64,000 nucleotides of DNA from Laburnicola sp. R22_1 (taxonomy: Eukaryota > Ascomycota > Dothideomycetes > Pleosporales > Didymosphaeriaceae). Made by a program: the position numbers and the translations under genes. Below the pieces are notes generated by a model. It saw only the letters and a list, made by a program, of their open reading frames with translations. It was not told where the DNA came from and searched no databases. Shown piece after piece: positions 12,101-24,127 of the stretch. The DNA is taken from contig JACONQ010000003.1 of the NCBI GenBank assembly GCA_014281115.1, forward strand, positions 806,001-870,000, written 5' to 3'. The stretch's first letter is position 1; each line of letters starts with the position of its first letter.

Positions 12101-14780
12101 AGATGTTTAAGAAAACATAATCTACTAAGTATCTAATCTATGCCTTTAGGTTAAGTCTTTATAGACGTCCTTTGCCACGCTTTATATTATCTATTATAGC
12201 AAAGGCCTTGTAACTATATACTTATAGATAGGATTGGTTTGGTTTGCGTGGGGATATAACTATTCTATTTTAAAAGGCGACAGCAGTAAAGAACGCTTTA
12301 TAGGGCGTCTTCTAGTGATTCGAATACTTGGGTATTTAATTGTATAGGTATATAGCGGTTTAAGTTACTTTAGGCCATACTTCCTATAGTAGATTCGTGT
12401 TAAGGCGCATTGCACAAGCTTTCTTCTTTACTACACCCCCTAAGCATTTAGCTTCGCCGTTTTAGGCTTGGGTATTAGGTGCTAAGGACTTAACTACTAT
12501 ACCTTGCTTGTCCCTCCACCTCTAGACTTTGGCTAAGCGAAACGTCTTATTATTAGTCTTAATAACTATGACTATAATCCCAAATTAGTTCTTTATAAAT
12601 GTGATAAATATTTAGAGAGTTTTAATAATTAATCTAGCAGGTTAGTTATCTCTAAAATAGAAATCCTATAGCATACTAGTAACTCTACACATAATTAGCA
12701 TTTGGCTCTTCTCCTTTGTGTTACTCCCTTCTTTGGAATCATAAAAGTCTAGGGCTATTTACTCTTCTGGACCTTCTAGGATTATTTAGAGAGTTCTTCT
12801 TATCTATTACTTAGACTTTAATCTTCTACATGCGTCGCACTTAATAGTAGGAATGCTAATAATCTTTACCTTCTTAGAGTGATACACGAGGTGCTTAAGT
12901 GTCTAAGGTCCTGGGTGTCCTAGTCGTTTGTGCCACATCTTACCACTCGCTCGTTATTGCGGCTTAATTGTGCGTGCTTTAGTTATTGCAAAGGTTAATT
13001 TTGGCTTAGAGACATTATTGTACTTAATAACCTATTGTCCGTATTGTTTTTTAAGGAGCGCAATAGCACTATTATTATACCGGCGTAGTATAGTAGAGTT
13101 TAACTTAGTATCCCACCATAGGCCTTATTATCAGAGTACTCTAAATAAGACAAGATTATAGTGTAGGTCTAGGCAGAAGACTACATCTCTAAGGTAAAGG
13201 CGGCGTATTAAGCCTATAGTCTTTACTCTTATATATAGTAAGCCATATACTATAATTTATATGCGTAAGTTTTCTACCTATAAAAAATATCCTAGTATAG
13301 GTGGCTAAGTGTTTATAAATTGTCTAATATTATTTACTATATGGCACATTGTCCCTAAGTTAAGGATAAAGAATTATTTAAGTAGGTACCTTAACTATTT
13401 CGTTATAAAAGAGGCAGCGGCTATCGCAATATTAATCTCTCTAATTTGCCTTCTATATAGTCACTCTTCTATAAAAGCTTCTATTATTAGAGTCGCTAAG
13501 TGCAACTTCTTAAGAGCTAAGGTCTTTAATTATGGTCTTTTCGCTAAGCGTATTTCCTCCTAAAGTTTAGTATTATTACTAATCCTTTCTTAAGCCATTC
13601 TCTTAACGCTGTCTTAGGCTCTCTAATTTAGAGGCGCTGTCTCTAGCATTATATACTAATACTTATTAAGATTATATAGTCTATTATAAGTCTTACACTT
13701 TTGCATTATATAGTTAATTGTATTACTATCGCGATAACTACGCTTTTAATATTAGTTACGACCTCTTCTATAGATTAGTTTAGTATTAGCATTATTATTA
13801 GCTTCTTCTCTAGTAAGGGTTAGTTCTCTAGCTACAAAGGCTGCTCTAGACAATTTGCTCTTAGCTAGGTATAGTAGGTTGGCTTATTTTCTAAATTGTA
13901 GAAACATATTAGTGGCCGTCACTATAGAATCTGGGAGGCCGTTTTCTATAAATAAGATTGTTCATCCTTAGAAATTCTTTGCTATAGCTTTTACAAAGTT
14001 GTTCTTAATAAATTAATCGTTTAGGTAGTTAAGTACACTAGTCGCTTTGGCTTCTATAACCGCGTGGTTCACTTTAGTAAGCCAGGTGTCCTAATAGACT
14101 ATTGTCCTTATTAGTTTAAGGGCTACTTAGTATCGTTCCCTTGCTTTATTAAGCTTGTCCTCTAATCTCACGCCTATAGTAGTGGCGAGTTTAATTATTT
14201 AGCTTTAATATAGTTAGGATAGCTTACAGTAGTTAGTAAATAGGTATAAGAATACTATTATCCGAATAAAGTTAGTAACCTAAGAGAAGTGGGTTTGTTC
14301 TTATTAATATTTCTAATTAAGGACCTTGTATTCTTTAAATATAAGACTTAAAGTTGTCTATATCTTCTTTATATAAGGTCATGCCGGCGTTTAAAAAGTC
14401 GAATAGTCGAGCTAGTACAAATGGGGGTATCACTACGTGCTATCTATAATTCGCTTAGTATTAGGTTTAATGTTAGTTTATCGCCACTATAGCTGCTTAA
14501 TAGCCAACTATTAAGGGCCTAATTAGGACGATAGGTTTAGCAAGTGGCTAGGCCATCTGTTTAGGGTCGATCTTCGACCAGACGTTTAACAACACACACT
14601 TCGACTCTAGTTATACGATCTGCTTAATCTACTAGGTATAGTCTATAAGGATTACTATGGGGTCGCGATTTGGGGTAGTTAATATCTTAATGGATTTTAA
14701 TCGTTCTGTGCGACGTCGCGTTATTTTGGCTCGAGTTGTATTAGCATTCTAGTTGTTCTAGTGTTTAAGGTAGAGGTAGT
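9200..14780 (-). pseudogene. Copia Gag-Pol relic
   Basis: The RT box YVDD is readable on the minus strand near 10280. In the same orientation, less certain copia-type Pol signatures are scattered downstream (towards lower coordinates) and upstream. No frame remains open beyond short stretches; two open stretches on the plus strand at 12928-13161 and 13309-13563 are chance frames. The polyprotein would have carried Gag, protease, integrase, RT and RNase H in copia order, but domains other than RT could not be placed safely. Confidence 0.65.
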
Positions 14781-14792
14781 AAGACTCTTAAT

Positions 14793-15010
14793 TATTAGAT
14801 TAAAGGGTTTATTAATAAATAAAGTCCATATCTTAATAATGCGTAATATTAGTTGTTATTGTTTTTAAGGGTGTCCTCTCTCTAGAGGTCTACTTATGCG
14901 CTATTTTGGTTCTTGGCTAATCCTCTATACTATCCCTATTTGGGTAGGGGCTATTTTATCTCTCTCCTGCCACTCACGATAGTTGTTTAGATTACCTATC
15001 CAATCTGATA
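14793..15010 (-). repeat. LTR of copia element (5' LTR in element orientation)
   Basis: 218 bp beginning TATTAGATT and ending AATCTGATA, the mutated form of TGTTAGATT/AATCTAACA. The sequence next to it inside the element (AGTAAGACTCTTAAT) also flanks the corresponding LTR of the second copia element at about 40078-40092, so it is probably the primer-binding side. Confidence 0.9.
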
Positions 15011-15545
15011 CTAGCACTAGACTAGACTAAGACCCAGACTAGGAAACAACCAGAACTAGATACTAAGCGACTCTTAGAGTTAGAATATTAAGCCTCTAGA
15101 AACAAATAATAAAAAATAATAACTCTAGCATACACATAGTATTATGCGTAAAGTATAGATCTAGGCATAAGAAGTATAGAAATAAAATAAAAATAGAAGC
15201 CTAGATTAAGAAGTAGTTAGAACTAGGCGCCAAACGACGCTTAGAGCCAAAATTACCCCACTAGAACTAGACAACTAAGTAATTATAAATAGACAAGAAC
15301 TAAGAATAGACTAGGGCATCTAGACTTAGACTAAGGAAAGGACCGAAGCTAGACACTGCATTACTCTTAAAATCCAAAACTAAGGCAAAGTTAGAGAAAG
15401 CTAAGAGATAATAATAAGTATAGGTGCGCGGAGGCAAAAATAGAAGTAAAAAAGAAGAATAAGAACACTAATTCTAACTACCTAAGAAACTAACTAAATA
15501 ACTAGTAATAATAATATTTGCTACTAAAAGACTAAATAACTATTA
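15011..15545. other. Decayed repeat DNA, left of the pogo-like element
   Basis: AT-rich with many TAG triplets. In one plus frame the translation is rich in Lys, Arg and Glu between stops, and the same style may resume after the transposon at 17417, suggesting that the pogo-like element landed inside an older coding-type repeat. No family recognised. Confidence 0.4.
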
Positions 15546-17416
15546 ACGTACTTTGCACTCGAGTCGGACACTCCATCGAGTCGGACACTTTGCCAAGACC
15601 CCACCAAAACGTACTATCAGTAATAGTATAACGCGATGCCTCAACCACACAACGAACCACTAGCGTTAAAAGAAGCGCGTATATAGCTTACAATCCAGGC
15701 TATTAAACAAGACGCGACACTCTCTTAGCGACGCGCTGCAGCTATCTATAACGTCTCTTAAAGTACACTTAGCAACCAACGCGCTAGAAAGACGTTTAGA
15801 CGCGACTGCGCACCCAACAAAATAAGACTTACTATAAGAGAGGAGCAGGTGATTGTGGAGCATATACTCGACCTAGACGCGCGAGGATTTCCGCCTTAGC
15901 TCGATGCTATAAAAGATATGGCTAATTCTTTACTAGCTGCACACCACTACGAGCTAGTTGGCCAGAGGTGGCCTTATAACTTTGTTAAGCGCCAGCTAGA
16001 GCTTAAAGTCAAGTTCAATCGAAAGTACGACTACAAGAGAGCTCTTTAGGAGGATCCTAAGGTGATACAAGACTGGTTCCAGCTTGTGGAGAATATGAAG
16101 GCCAAACATGGTATCCTAGACAAGGACACCTACAATTTTAATAAAGCAGGCTTTATAATAGGCATAATATCAACTAGAGCAGTAGTCACAGGCTCTAAGT
16201 GTCGAGGACGGCTAAAGCAGGTGCAGCAGGGCAATAGGGAGTGGACAACAGTCATCCAAGGCATCAACGCGATGGGTTGGTGGATCCCACCCTTCATTAT
16301 CTTCGGGGGCAAGCACCACCTCTCCGCCTGGTATAAGGAGAAGGATCTACCTCATAATTGGGTTATTGCAGTCTCTGAGAACGGCTAGACAACAAATAAG
16401 CTTAGTCTGCAATGGCTAAAGCACTTTAATGAGCATACAAAGAGGCGTACTACTAGTGGAGCACGTTTGCTCATTATCAATGGCCACGAAAGTCACAACT
16501 CGCTCGAATTCCAGGATTACTGCAAGAAGAGCAATATTGTTACTCTCTATATGCCCTCGCATTCGTCGCACCTCTTGCAGCCACTTAATGTGGGCTGTTT
16601 CGCGCCTTTAAAAAAGGCGTATGGGCGCCAAGCTGAGGATTTAATGCGCAACCACATCACGCACATCACTAAAATCGAGTTCCTGCCTTACTTTATTGCT
16701 GCTTTTAAGGCTTTGTTTACTGAAAGTAATATTAAAGGAGACTTTCAAGGTGCTGGCCTAGTGCCCCACAACCTAGAAGCTATAATATCGCAGCTTGACG
16801 TCCGCCTGCGTACGCCTCCACTTTGTACTATTCGCGATAGTACATAGGAGTCGCAAACTCCGCGAAATAGTATAGAACTTGGGTCGCAATCGACGCTGGT
16901 TAAGCAGAGGATTTAAAGGCATGTGGATAGTTCCCTAACTTATATAGTTGAGGCGGTGGAAAAGCTCGTTAAAGGCGCCAAGCTAATAGGGCATTCTTTA
17001 GTGTTAATGACTAAACGCAACGCCGAACTTCAAGCTGCTAATAAGGCCGCCACACAACGTAAATCATATAAAAGAAAGCGATTGCAGCAAGAAGGAGTCC
17101 TTATAGTTAAAGAGGGCTAGCGACTAGCTACTCTAAAGGACTTTGGGGTGCGTAGTAATGGCAAGAAGGCAAAGAAGAGGGTGCGCACTAATAGAGGCGA
17201 ATCCGCTTAACGGCGCTGTGGACGCTGCGGCAAGCCTGGGCACAATAAAAAAACCTGTAGGCAGCTTATAGAAGTAGATTCTGAATAGTTTAGCCTATTT
17301 AGACTATTAAAAATAGTTCATGTTAACTCTATACTATCGTGAATAGTACAGAACTTGGTGGGGTCTTGGCAAAGTGTCCGACTCGATGGAGTGTCCGACT
17401 CGAGTGCAAAGTACGT
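15546..17416 (+). mobile_element. pogo/Fot1-like DNA transposon (Tc1/mariner superfamily), inactive
   Basis: Terminal inverted repeats of about 55 bp (ACGTACTTTGCACTCGAGTC... and its complement) flank 1,871 bp with TA on both sides (15544-15545 and 17417-17418). Each TIR contains the 12-bp motif GAGTCGGACACT twice, a plausible double transposase-binding site. The interior encodes a CENP-B-type helix-turn-helix/DDE transposase with a C-terminal zinc knuckle, broken by TAG stops. TIRs remain nearly perfect while the gene is damaged. Confidence 0.92.
15636..17290 (+). pseudogene. pogo/Fot1-type transposase, catalytic residues mutated
   Basis: The frame starts MPQPHNEPLALKEARI at 15636 and runs to about 17290 with about eight in-frame stops, all TAG. 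Order: N-terminal helix-turn-helix (about 15650-15850), CENP-B-type DNA-binding region (to about 16030), DDE domain (NFNKAGFIIG near 16133, LLIINGHESHNS near 16468, SSHLLQPLNVGCFAPLK near 16563), and a C-terminal knuckle, CGRCGKPGHNKKTC (about 17218-17259). Each catalytic Asp expected in NFDE, IVDGH and PLDVG reads Asn, all by G-to-A change, so the enzyme would be dead even with its stops suppressed. Confidence 0.88.
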
Positions 17417-19528
17417 TAGCAATCCTAGTTAGAGGGCCTAGATTATAGTAAGATACGTAAGTTCCTTAATATCCTAGTACTTAGAAAGCGTAAGAACCTA
17501 AGCCTAAAATTTCCTTAGACTATTAGTTTTATAGAGATAATAAGCTTAACTAATAAGAGTATCTATATACTCGCTAGAGGGTCTTTACCCCTTATAGAAA
17601 GCTTCTCATAAGAATCTAAAGGGAAAGCACTAATACTATCTTAGCTAGCTAAAGACGCTAATATCCTTATAGCGCAAATAGTAATAGCCTATAATTCCTT
17701 ACTAATAAAGCCACTTAGTAGAATCTAGTGCAGAGCCTTATTATAGAATCCGACCTATTCTTAGGCAAGAAGCTGCACTTTATAGGAGACAATATAACCT
17801 AGTTTTTTTAAGACTATAAAAAACGCGCAAACTACTACTAGTACTCTAAAAAAGATAAGATTATTAGAGTTAAGAAATATTATAGCTAAGAGATTTAGGA
17901 TGTGCTTAACTTCTTAATGCCAGAATACTCTAAGGCAAGAGAAAAAGAGGTATGGCAGAAGCTGTGGGTGGCTATACGTAGGCATTAGCAAAGTTAGAAT
18001 TAGGCCCAAACTAAAAAGATAAAGAAAGTACTAAAGGTGTAACTAGCATAGTGTTAAGCAATAATAAATCTTAATATTTGTAATTTCCTAGACTAGTTCG
18101 CAATTAGGTTTAGAAAATGCCTAAGGGTAGGCACAGTTATAGAAAGCTAGAAGAGTATGCTTATTATCTAAGTCCTAAGCAAGTAGCTGGCGAGCAATAT
18201 CCTAATAAAGAACGACTAGTTAATAGAGAGATCTATAGAGCTTAATTTTAATATAATAGAGAGATGGCTTTAAGTAGGGCTTAAATCTAGTTAGAAGAAC
18301 ACATACTAAATTTAACATATTAAATCTAAGCGCTAATACTATCTTAGACTATTAAGCCGCAAGTACTACTAATGCCGCAGAGTGTTTTCTAACCTACTAG
18401 ACTTAACCTAAACCTCTAATAAGTAAGACTATAAGGAGCTCTAGGCGTGTAAGTAACCCCAGGCTTAACTATCTCTTAACACGAAGTAAACGAGCTAACT
18501 AAAAGGCTTAAGGCTATAAGGCTTTAGAACGTTCTAGTTTAGAACTAGGATCCTTAAGAGATAGAGATTCTGTTAGACCTGGCTATCCGCTAGAAAATTA
18601 CTATAAGGGTAGAGTAGGCTCTAAAGTAGATAGTACTATAATAGCCCTAGTACTACGCACTAATCTAGTCTTAGGCCTATATAGCAGCGCTAATACAAGT
18701 TAATATACACATGGCTATAGTAGTAATAGACCTAATATAGTAAGAAGATAACTATTTTAAAGAATACTTTAGATGCGGAAAGAACTATATTATTACAAAT
18801 AGGGAATGCGAGAAGAGAAATTTACTTAAGAATAATAGATAGATATACTATAATATAGAATTATAAAGGGCCTAGTAGGGCTAACTAAACAATAATTAGG
18901 GCGAAATTTAACACATTGGCGCTAGGGGCAAGCAGAACTAGATGCTAATCCGTCTAGTATAGAATAAGTGGCGGATAGACAGATTAATAGAGGAGGCCTT
19001 ATAGATATCTTAGAGTTAAGAACCTTAATAGAACACTCTTTTGCAATAAAACGCTAGGCGATTATATTATTTAATTTTATCTATGCACGATAACAGACCT
19101 TAACACAATACTAGAACCTAATGTTATAGACACTAATAACCTCTTAGAAGAAATTACTAATCCCTTAGAGAAAATTAATTCTACAGACCTTAATAAAGTT
19201 ACGTAGAGGCCTAAGCCTAAATATCTCATATTTGCGCGCAGATTATAAAGGCTGGCGAGATATATATAAGACGTCCCTATAAGAATAAAGTAAGTAGAGA
19301 TTCTGCCACTACTAGCAAACTTTAACTTCTTAGACTTTGCCCATTAGGAGGAGTAAGCTAGCCGAAATATCGGCGTATTATAAGCTAAGAGACTGCTTAT
19401 TTCTTAATAGGGAGGAGGAAGTAGTTAAAGAAAAAAAATTAGAGAAGAATATAGAATAATAGTATTAGTACTAAGTTAAATTAAAGTCTAATATATATGC
19501 ATAATTACTAGGATAGAATCGCAAGCTA
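17417..19528 (+). other. Decayed coding-type repeat, possibly LINE ORF1-like
   Basis: The plus frame from about 17430 shows long protein-like stretches separated by TAG stops (for example KIRKFLNILVLRKRKNLSLK). Near 18765 a Cys-containing stretch, FRCGKNYIITNRECEK, recalls the degraded zinc knuckle of LINE or Gag proteins. This is weak evidence and the element could be another retroelement. The Tc1 element at 19529 interrupts whatever follows. Confidence 0.3.
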
Positions 19529-21046
19529 CGGAGGTGCCTTTCAAAAGTCCTTGCCCACCTTGGCGAGCAGGGATCTGCGCCACATTCTTAATTTAGATAT
19601 ATATCCGATTACCTAAGTCTATAGAGATTTCTGCCCTTCTCATACTCGTTATCTTCTTCTATCTTAATAATCTTTTTAATATAAACAGGAATACGCTTAA
19701 TCTAAGCCTAGATCTTCTTCTAAGGTAGATCTTGCCAGCACTGCTTCTAAGCACGGACAGCCTCTGCTTTGCTCTTTAGTGCACCTTTCTTTATAGTAGC
19801 TCTCTTTATCTATAGCTAGCAAGGTTTAATAGCATTTAAATTAGGTAAATTACCACACTAAAGTAGCTTCGCAATATTATAGATGCTATACATATAGCTC
19901 TAGACGTAATAATTATAAGAAGGCGTCTTATCTTCTTATATAACTATTCCTGGCCGCTCTGCTTTACACTTCTTAGCAAAGGGTATAAGCTTTAGAAGTA
20001 GGACAAATGTCTAATATTAATACTAGTTAATACCTAATCCTCTACCCTAGCTAACCTTTCTAGTCTTCTTATTCCATATCTATTAAGGTTATTATCTAGG
20101 CTTATTATATAGAGTAAGGCGACGCATTCTATTTTTAAGCTCCTATTGTGCCTTTATAATAGACTCTAGCTCCTAGTTAAGCTTCTTAATTTAAGTAGTA
20201 GCAGTCTCCTTCTCTTTCTTTGTTTCTGGCGTCTAGCAGTAATAGGACCCCTTTTTATTATATAAAAAGCACCCCTAGAACATAAACTTAGAGTAGTCCT
20301 TCTACCTCTTACGAATACAACTTTAAATAAATGTCTTATTAGTCTTCTACTATATTCTATATTCTCTACACCTATAGAGGAGAACCACAGACGTTTTATT
20401 AGACTAGATAATATTCTTCTAATTCTTAATTATCTAGTATTTATACTAAAGGTACTAGTTATACTAAGTCTTCTTTATCTTCTTTATTAACCTAGGTTTC
20501 CTTATTAGCTTTGTCTTCTTAAAGCCTACCTTTCTTAGGATGCGCTAGATAGTTATAGTGGAGATGTTAAATCCTTTTTAGCTAAGCGCGCTAGCAATAT
20601 TAGCGTAAGACTTCTCTTATTTATAGCGGTTAGTGTATACGCTGTTAACTACTTTCTGTGTAATATTATTATACTTTAAGGGCCTTCTAGAGCGATGGCT
20701 ATTTTTAAGGTATTTATCTATAAGCTTAAGTGGCCGCTAGTATAGATTAAAGTCTTGTTTAATTTCTTGCGTAAATATTAAGTTAATCGTCCACTTTAGA
20801 ATTCCTGTTAGACTAGTAATCTTATTATTAGGCTTTCTAGTAGCCTTAAGAGTAATTATTAAAGCCCTTATAGTAATAGTATAAGGAGCTATTGCAAAGA
20901 TAGTATTAATTAGAGAGTAAATAGTATAGAGGGGTTATAAAGTTAGAAGCAAAGGCCACGTAGGCTTAGAGATGCTTTCCTAATTAAGAATGTGGCGTAT
21001 ACCCCTACTCGCTAAGGTGGGCAAGGACTTTTAAAAGGCACCTCCG
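19529..21046 (-). mobile_element. Tc1/mariner DNA transposon, minus strand, inactive
   Basis: Inverted repeats of about 66 bp, starting CGGAGGTGCCTTTCAAAAGT and ending with the complement, flank 1,518 bp. TA dinucleotides lie on both sides (19527-19528 and 21047-21048). The interior is heavily mutated. On the minus strand, remnants of a Tc1-type transposase can be read around 20270-20420. The outer 35 bp of the two TIRs differ by only a couple of bases, much less than expected for the interior. Confidence 0.85.
19650..20980 (-). pseudogene. Tc1-like transposase relic
   Basis: The minus-strand translation between stops contains EVEGLL, VYVLGVL and KGVLLL, the decayed form of the fungal Tc1-type segment RWKGYSEFMFWGCFSYDKKGP. 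This lies about 200-250 bp after a stretch that would carry the first catalytic Asp (WSDE). Stops and changed residues are too dense to place all three catalytic residues. Family placement rests on this segment plus the TA-flanked TIRs. Confidence 0.55.
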
Positions 21047-21048
21047 TA

Positions 21049-21949
21049 CAGACCCTAATAATGAAGCCTAACTAATAATTAGATAGCTAGAAAATTAAAA
21101 GCTAAGAACTACCATACTAACCTTTGCAAGAATCTAAACCCTCGCAACTACTATAGCCTAAGCTATAATTAGGGTTTGGATTGCGACTCTAATAGGAGCG
21201 AGGCATAGGGCTACCTTACTCTGCAGCTTAAGTTTTGCTGGGGCCTAAACCCAAGTGTATAGCTTAGGTAAAGAGGTTAGAAGGAATAGAAAATAGACCT
21301 AAAAAAGGAGAAGAGAAAATTATGCTACTGCAGCTAAGTAGAGATAAGAGAGTGCAGGCAGAATTAATAGACTGTTAGAAAGCTAGATATAGAGGAGAAG
21401 GCGAGTAGAATAGAACTTTAGAAGAATTGTTAGTAGTCTAAAAGAAGGATAAGTTAGAGGATAAAGAGCTAATCTATAGCACTATATTAAGTAAGATCTA
21501 ACCTAGAGAAAAATAGGGGTCAGAGAGTAGACAACTAGGAGTGGGAGTGGTTTGGCCCTAAGATAGGGAAGGGCTACCACTATTGCTACTAGAGAAGACA
21601 ATAAGTTAAGAAGGATAGAAAAAAAGTAGTATGTGGGAAGAATCTTAAAATAAGAAAGGACTACTACTATTACTACTAGAAAGAATAATAGGCTGGGCGT
21701 AATAACGCCTAAAGAGGGGTGTGTATAGGGAAGGCTTAGCAATATTAAGATTAGTGCCTAATAGAGAATTAGGCGCCTCTAAGGAACTCTTAATAATTAG
21801 ATAAGGTCTGCCAGGGCGCCTAGTAGGAAGTATTATAGTAGTGTTGCTAGAACTAAGCAGCTTACTAATTTTGTTATAGATGTGGGTGTTTACTTCTAGT
21901 TGCTTTGTCTACAGCTTACGCACTTGCTAATAACTCTACTAGAAAGAAT
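21049..21949. other. Decayed repeat DNA between two transposons
   Basis: AT-rich, with a glutamate/lysine/arginine-rich plus-strand style (about 21130-21500) interrupted by stops. A 79-residue minus-strand open frame at 21503-21742 is leucine-rich but has no recognisable family and looks like a chance frame. No gene supported. Confidence 0.4.
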
Positions 21950-22040
21950 TACCGTGCCTTGGCAGTCGGTGCGCCGCGTCACCAAAACGCGCCACCCCCC
22001 ATGCAACACCCCAACTTCAACGCGCGGCATCTCCACCAAT

Positions 22041-24127
22041 ATGGACCCAATCGAGGCCGCGATAGCAGCAATCGAATCGTGGAGACCAGGAGAAACTTTT
22101 TCGTATAGAGAAATTGCGAAAAAGTTTGGTGTTGTACGATCTACTTTGACGCGCCAGCACCGACGCGCTACATACGCGCAGCAAGATCCTCGCAGAAACC
22201 AACAAAATCTCAGCCAACAACAAGAAAAGGAGCTCCTACGGTATATAAGACGCCTTACTAAGCGTGGTCTTCCTCCTACACATCAAATAATACAAAACTT
22301 CGCAATATCTATTGCTAAAAAGGACGTCAGCATATTATGGGTTGATCGCTTTGTCAGGCGCAACAGCAAAGATTTAATATTAAGATAGACAACTAGAATT
22401 AATAGCAATCGCCACAACGCTAATTCAGGGGCAAAATATAGGCTCTACTTTAAGCTTCTACACAAGAAAATTACAAAGTATGGCGTAGAGCCTTAGCATA
22501 CGTACAATATAGACAAAAAAGGCTTCCTACTTAGTATCACAGGCAGGTCAAAGAGGATCTTCGATAGGCCTCTATATAAGAGTCGCCAAGTAAGGCAATC
22601 TATACAGGACAGCAGCCATAAGTGGATCTCGCTCATCGTATGTATATGCGCCGACGGATCTACTGTTGATCCAGCGCTAATCTATTGATCTGACGCCGCG
22701 ACTCTACAATTAAGCTAGGTTGAAGAAATCGACGTCAATTCTCACAGAGTCTTTATCACCTCATCAACCTCTGGATGGTCAAATAATAAGATAGGGCTTT
22801 AATGGCTTAAACAGGTGTTTAATCGCTGTACAAAGGAGAAGGCTCGACAGCAGTGGCGACTCCTAGTCCTTGATAGGCATGGATCTCACGTTACTATGGA
22901 TTTTATCAACTACTGCGATCAGAATAAGATCCTCCTTGCGATATTTCCCCCTCATGCGACTCATACGCTGCAGCCTCTTGACGTCTGCGTATTTAAGTCT
23001 CTCTCAGCTGCCTACTCTGACGAGCTCTCCGGATACCTGTATAGGAGCCAAGGACTGTCAACAATCGCCAAAAGAGACTTCTTTACGCTATTCTGGAAGG
23101 CCTGGACGACGTCAGTTACGCCGCAGTTGATTACTGTTGGTTCCACGTCGGGTCGTGTATACACGGTAAACAGTAATAAATAGGTAGTCAAAGATTTTTC
23201 GTTGTAAGTTGTTGTCCTATCCTCACCGTGGAGGTGAGGATAGGGCAGACCCCCTGTCAAACACTGGCCAAACAAGGAGGCAAGGCTAGGGGTAGAACCC
23301 CTGTAACAACGCTAGCTACTTGGGGAGAGCTACTGCCAACAATTACCAAAGCTTTTGAGTGTACAGGTATCTCGCCGCCAGATCCAACGCCTATCCTCAA
23401 AAGGTTTAACAAAGAGACTTTGCCAGAGCCAGAATCACCAGTGAGCTCTACCTCAGTACTTAGCGCGTCAGATTGGCGTAAAATAGAGCGACTGTTACGC
23501 TCCACTGTGAAGGATATCGCGACTGAGGAGTCGCGTAAGCTGAGCCAGACGATACACTCAATCTCTGTACAAAAGCAGCTCCTAGAGCATGAAAATAAGG
23601 GTCTCCGAGAAGCTCTTGCAAACCAGAAACGGCGTCAAACAAAAGGCAAGACTCTGCCCTTAGAGCAACCTAAGGAGTGGCATGGAGGAGCAGTTTTCTG
23701 GTTACCTGCCCGCGTACAGAGGGCGCGTAACTCGCTCAGCCAGCAGGAGGCTGAAAAACAACAGCTACAACTTTAAAAAGCTTAGTAGCAAGAGATCTAT
23801 ATAGCTAATAAACAGCTTAAAGCTCGTTTACAGCAGGAGAAGCGCGTTGAGCGGGCAGCAGCCAGAGATGCGCGCGCTAAGGAGAAAGCTGATTAAGCTG
23901 CAGAGCGACGCCTCCGTTAACAGGCTCGCAAGACTTAACAACAACTTTAAAAACGTCTCAAAATTGCTAAAAAGGGAAGTTAGAAAGCTTTAAAAGCTAC
24001 TTATACAGTTACAAAGAGGAAGAAATCTACGCCAGCACCTGTACGCGTTGATGCGGCGGCATCTGCGCCATCAACGCCATTATCGCGCTGTGGCCGTATA
24101 ATCAGAACACTAAGCAGATATCTATAA
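22041..24127 (+). pseudogene. pogo/Fot1-type transposase, interrupted by stops and a solo LTR
   Basis: Start MDPIEAAIAAIESW at 22041; a helix-turn-helix with FSYREIAKKFGVVRSTLTRQH follows, then a CENP-B-type region, the DDE core (TYNIDKKGFLL near 22500; LLVLDRHGSHVTMDF near 22860, keeping its Asp; HTLQPLDVCVFKSLS near 22965, keeping its Asp) and a coiled C-terminal part ending PLSRCGRIIRTLSRYL. The first acidic residue is intact (NID) although the next Glu reads Lys. The gene is broken by TAG/TAA/TGA codons and by the LTR inserted between ...VTPQLIT and KAFECTGI. Unlike the 15.5-kb copy, two or three catalytic Asp codons survive. Confidence 0.88.
23135..23341 (+). repeat. Solo LTR with perfect 5-bp target duplication
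   Basis: 207 bp with ends TGTTGG...CCAACA, flanked by ATTAC on both sides (23130-23134 and 23342-23346). Removing the LTR and one ATTAC restores the transposase frame across PQLI/TKAFECTGI, which confirms the boundaries. It contains a 12-bp stem hairpin, CCTATCCTCACC / GGTGAGGATAGG (23217-23245). It does not match the LTRs at 5473, 8964 or 35099, so it records a fourth LTR family whose internal part was lost, presumably by LTR-LTR recombination. Strand is arbitrary. Confidence 0.93.

Larger units (their letters stand above)
8964..15010 (-). mobile_element. Degenerate Ty1/copia LTR retrotransposon, minus strand
   Basis: Two direct repeats of exactly 218 bp (8964-9181 and 14793-15010) with inverted ends TGTTAGATT / AATCTAACA bound a 6.05-kb unit. 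Just inside the left LTR lies CACCCCCTT, the complement of a polypurine tract, so the element reads right to left. The minus strand at about 10271-10300 encodes VFIFFYVDDIILA, the copia-type RT active site. Many stops interrupt the Pol frames. Both outer flanks show CTAG (8960-8963 and 15011-15014), shorter than the usual 5-bp duplication. The two LTRs differ mainly by transitions, as expected after RIP. Confidence 0.88.

Noticed and set aside
12928..13563. Two plus-strand open frames of 77 and 84 residues
   Set aside because: They lie antisense inside the minus-strand copia element, have unusual hydrophobic composition, and show no family features.
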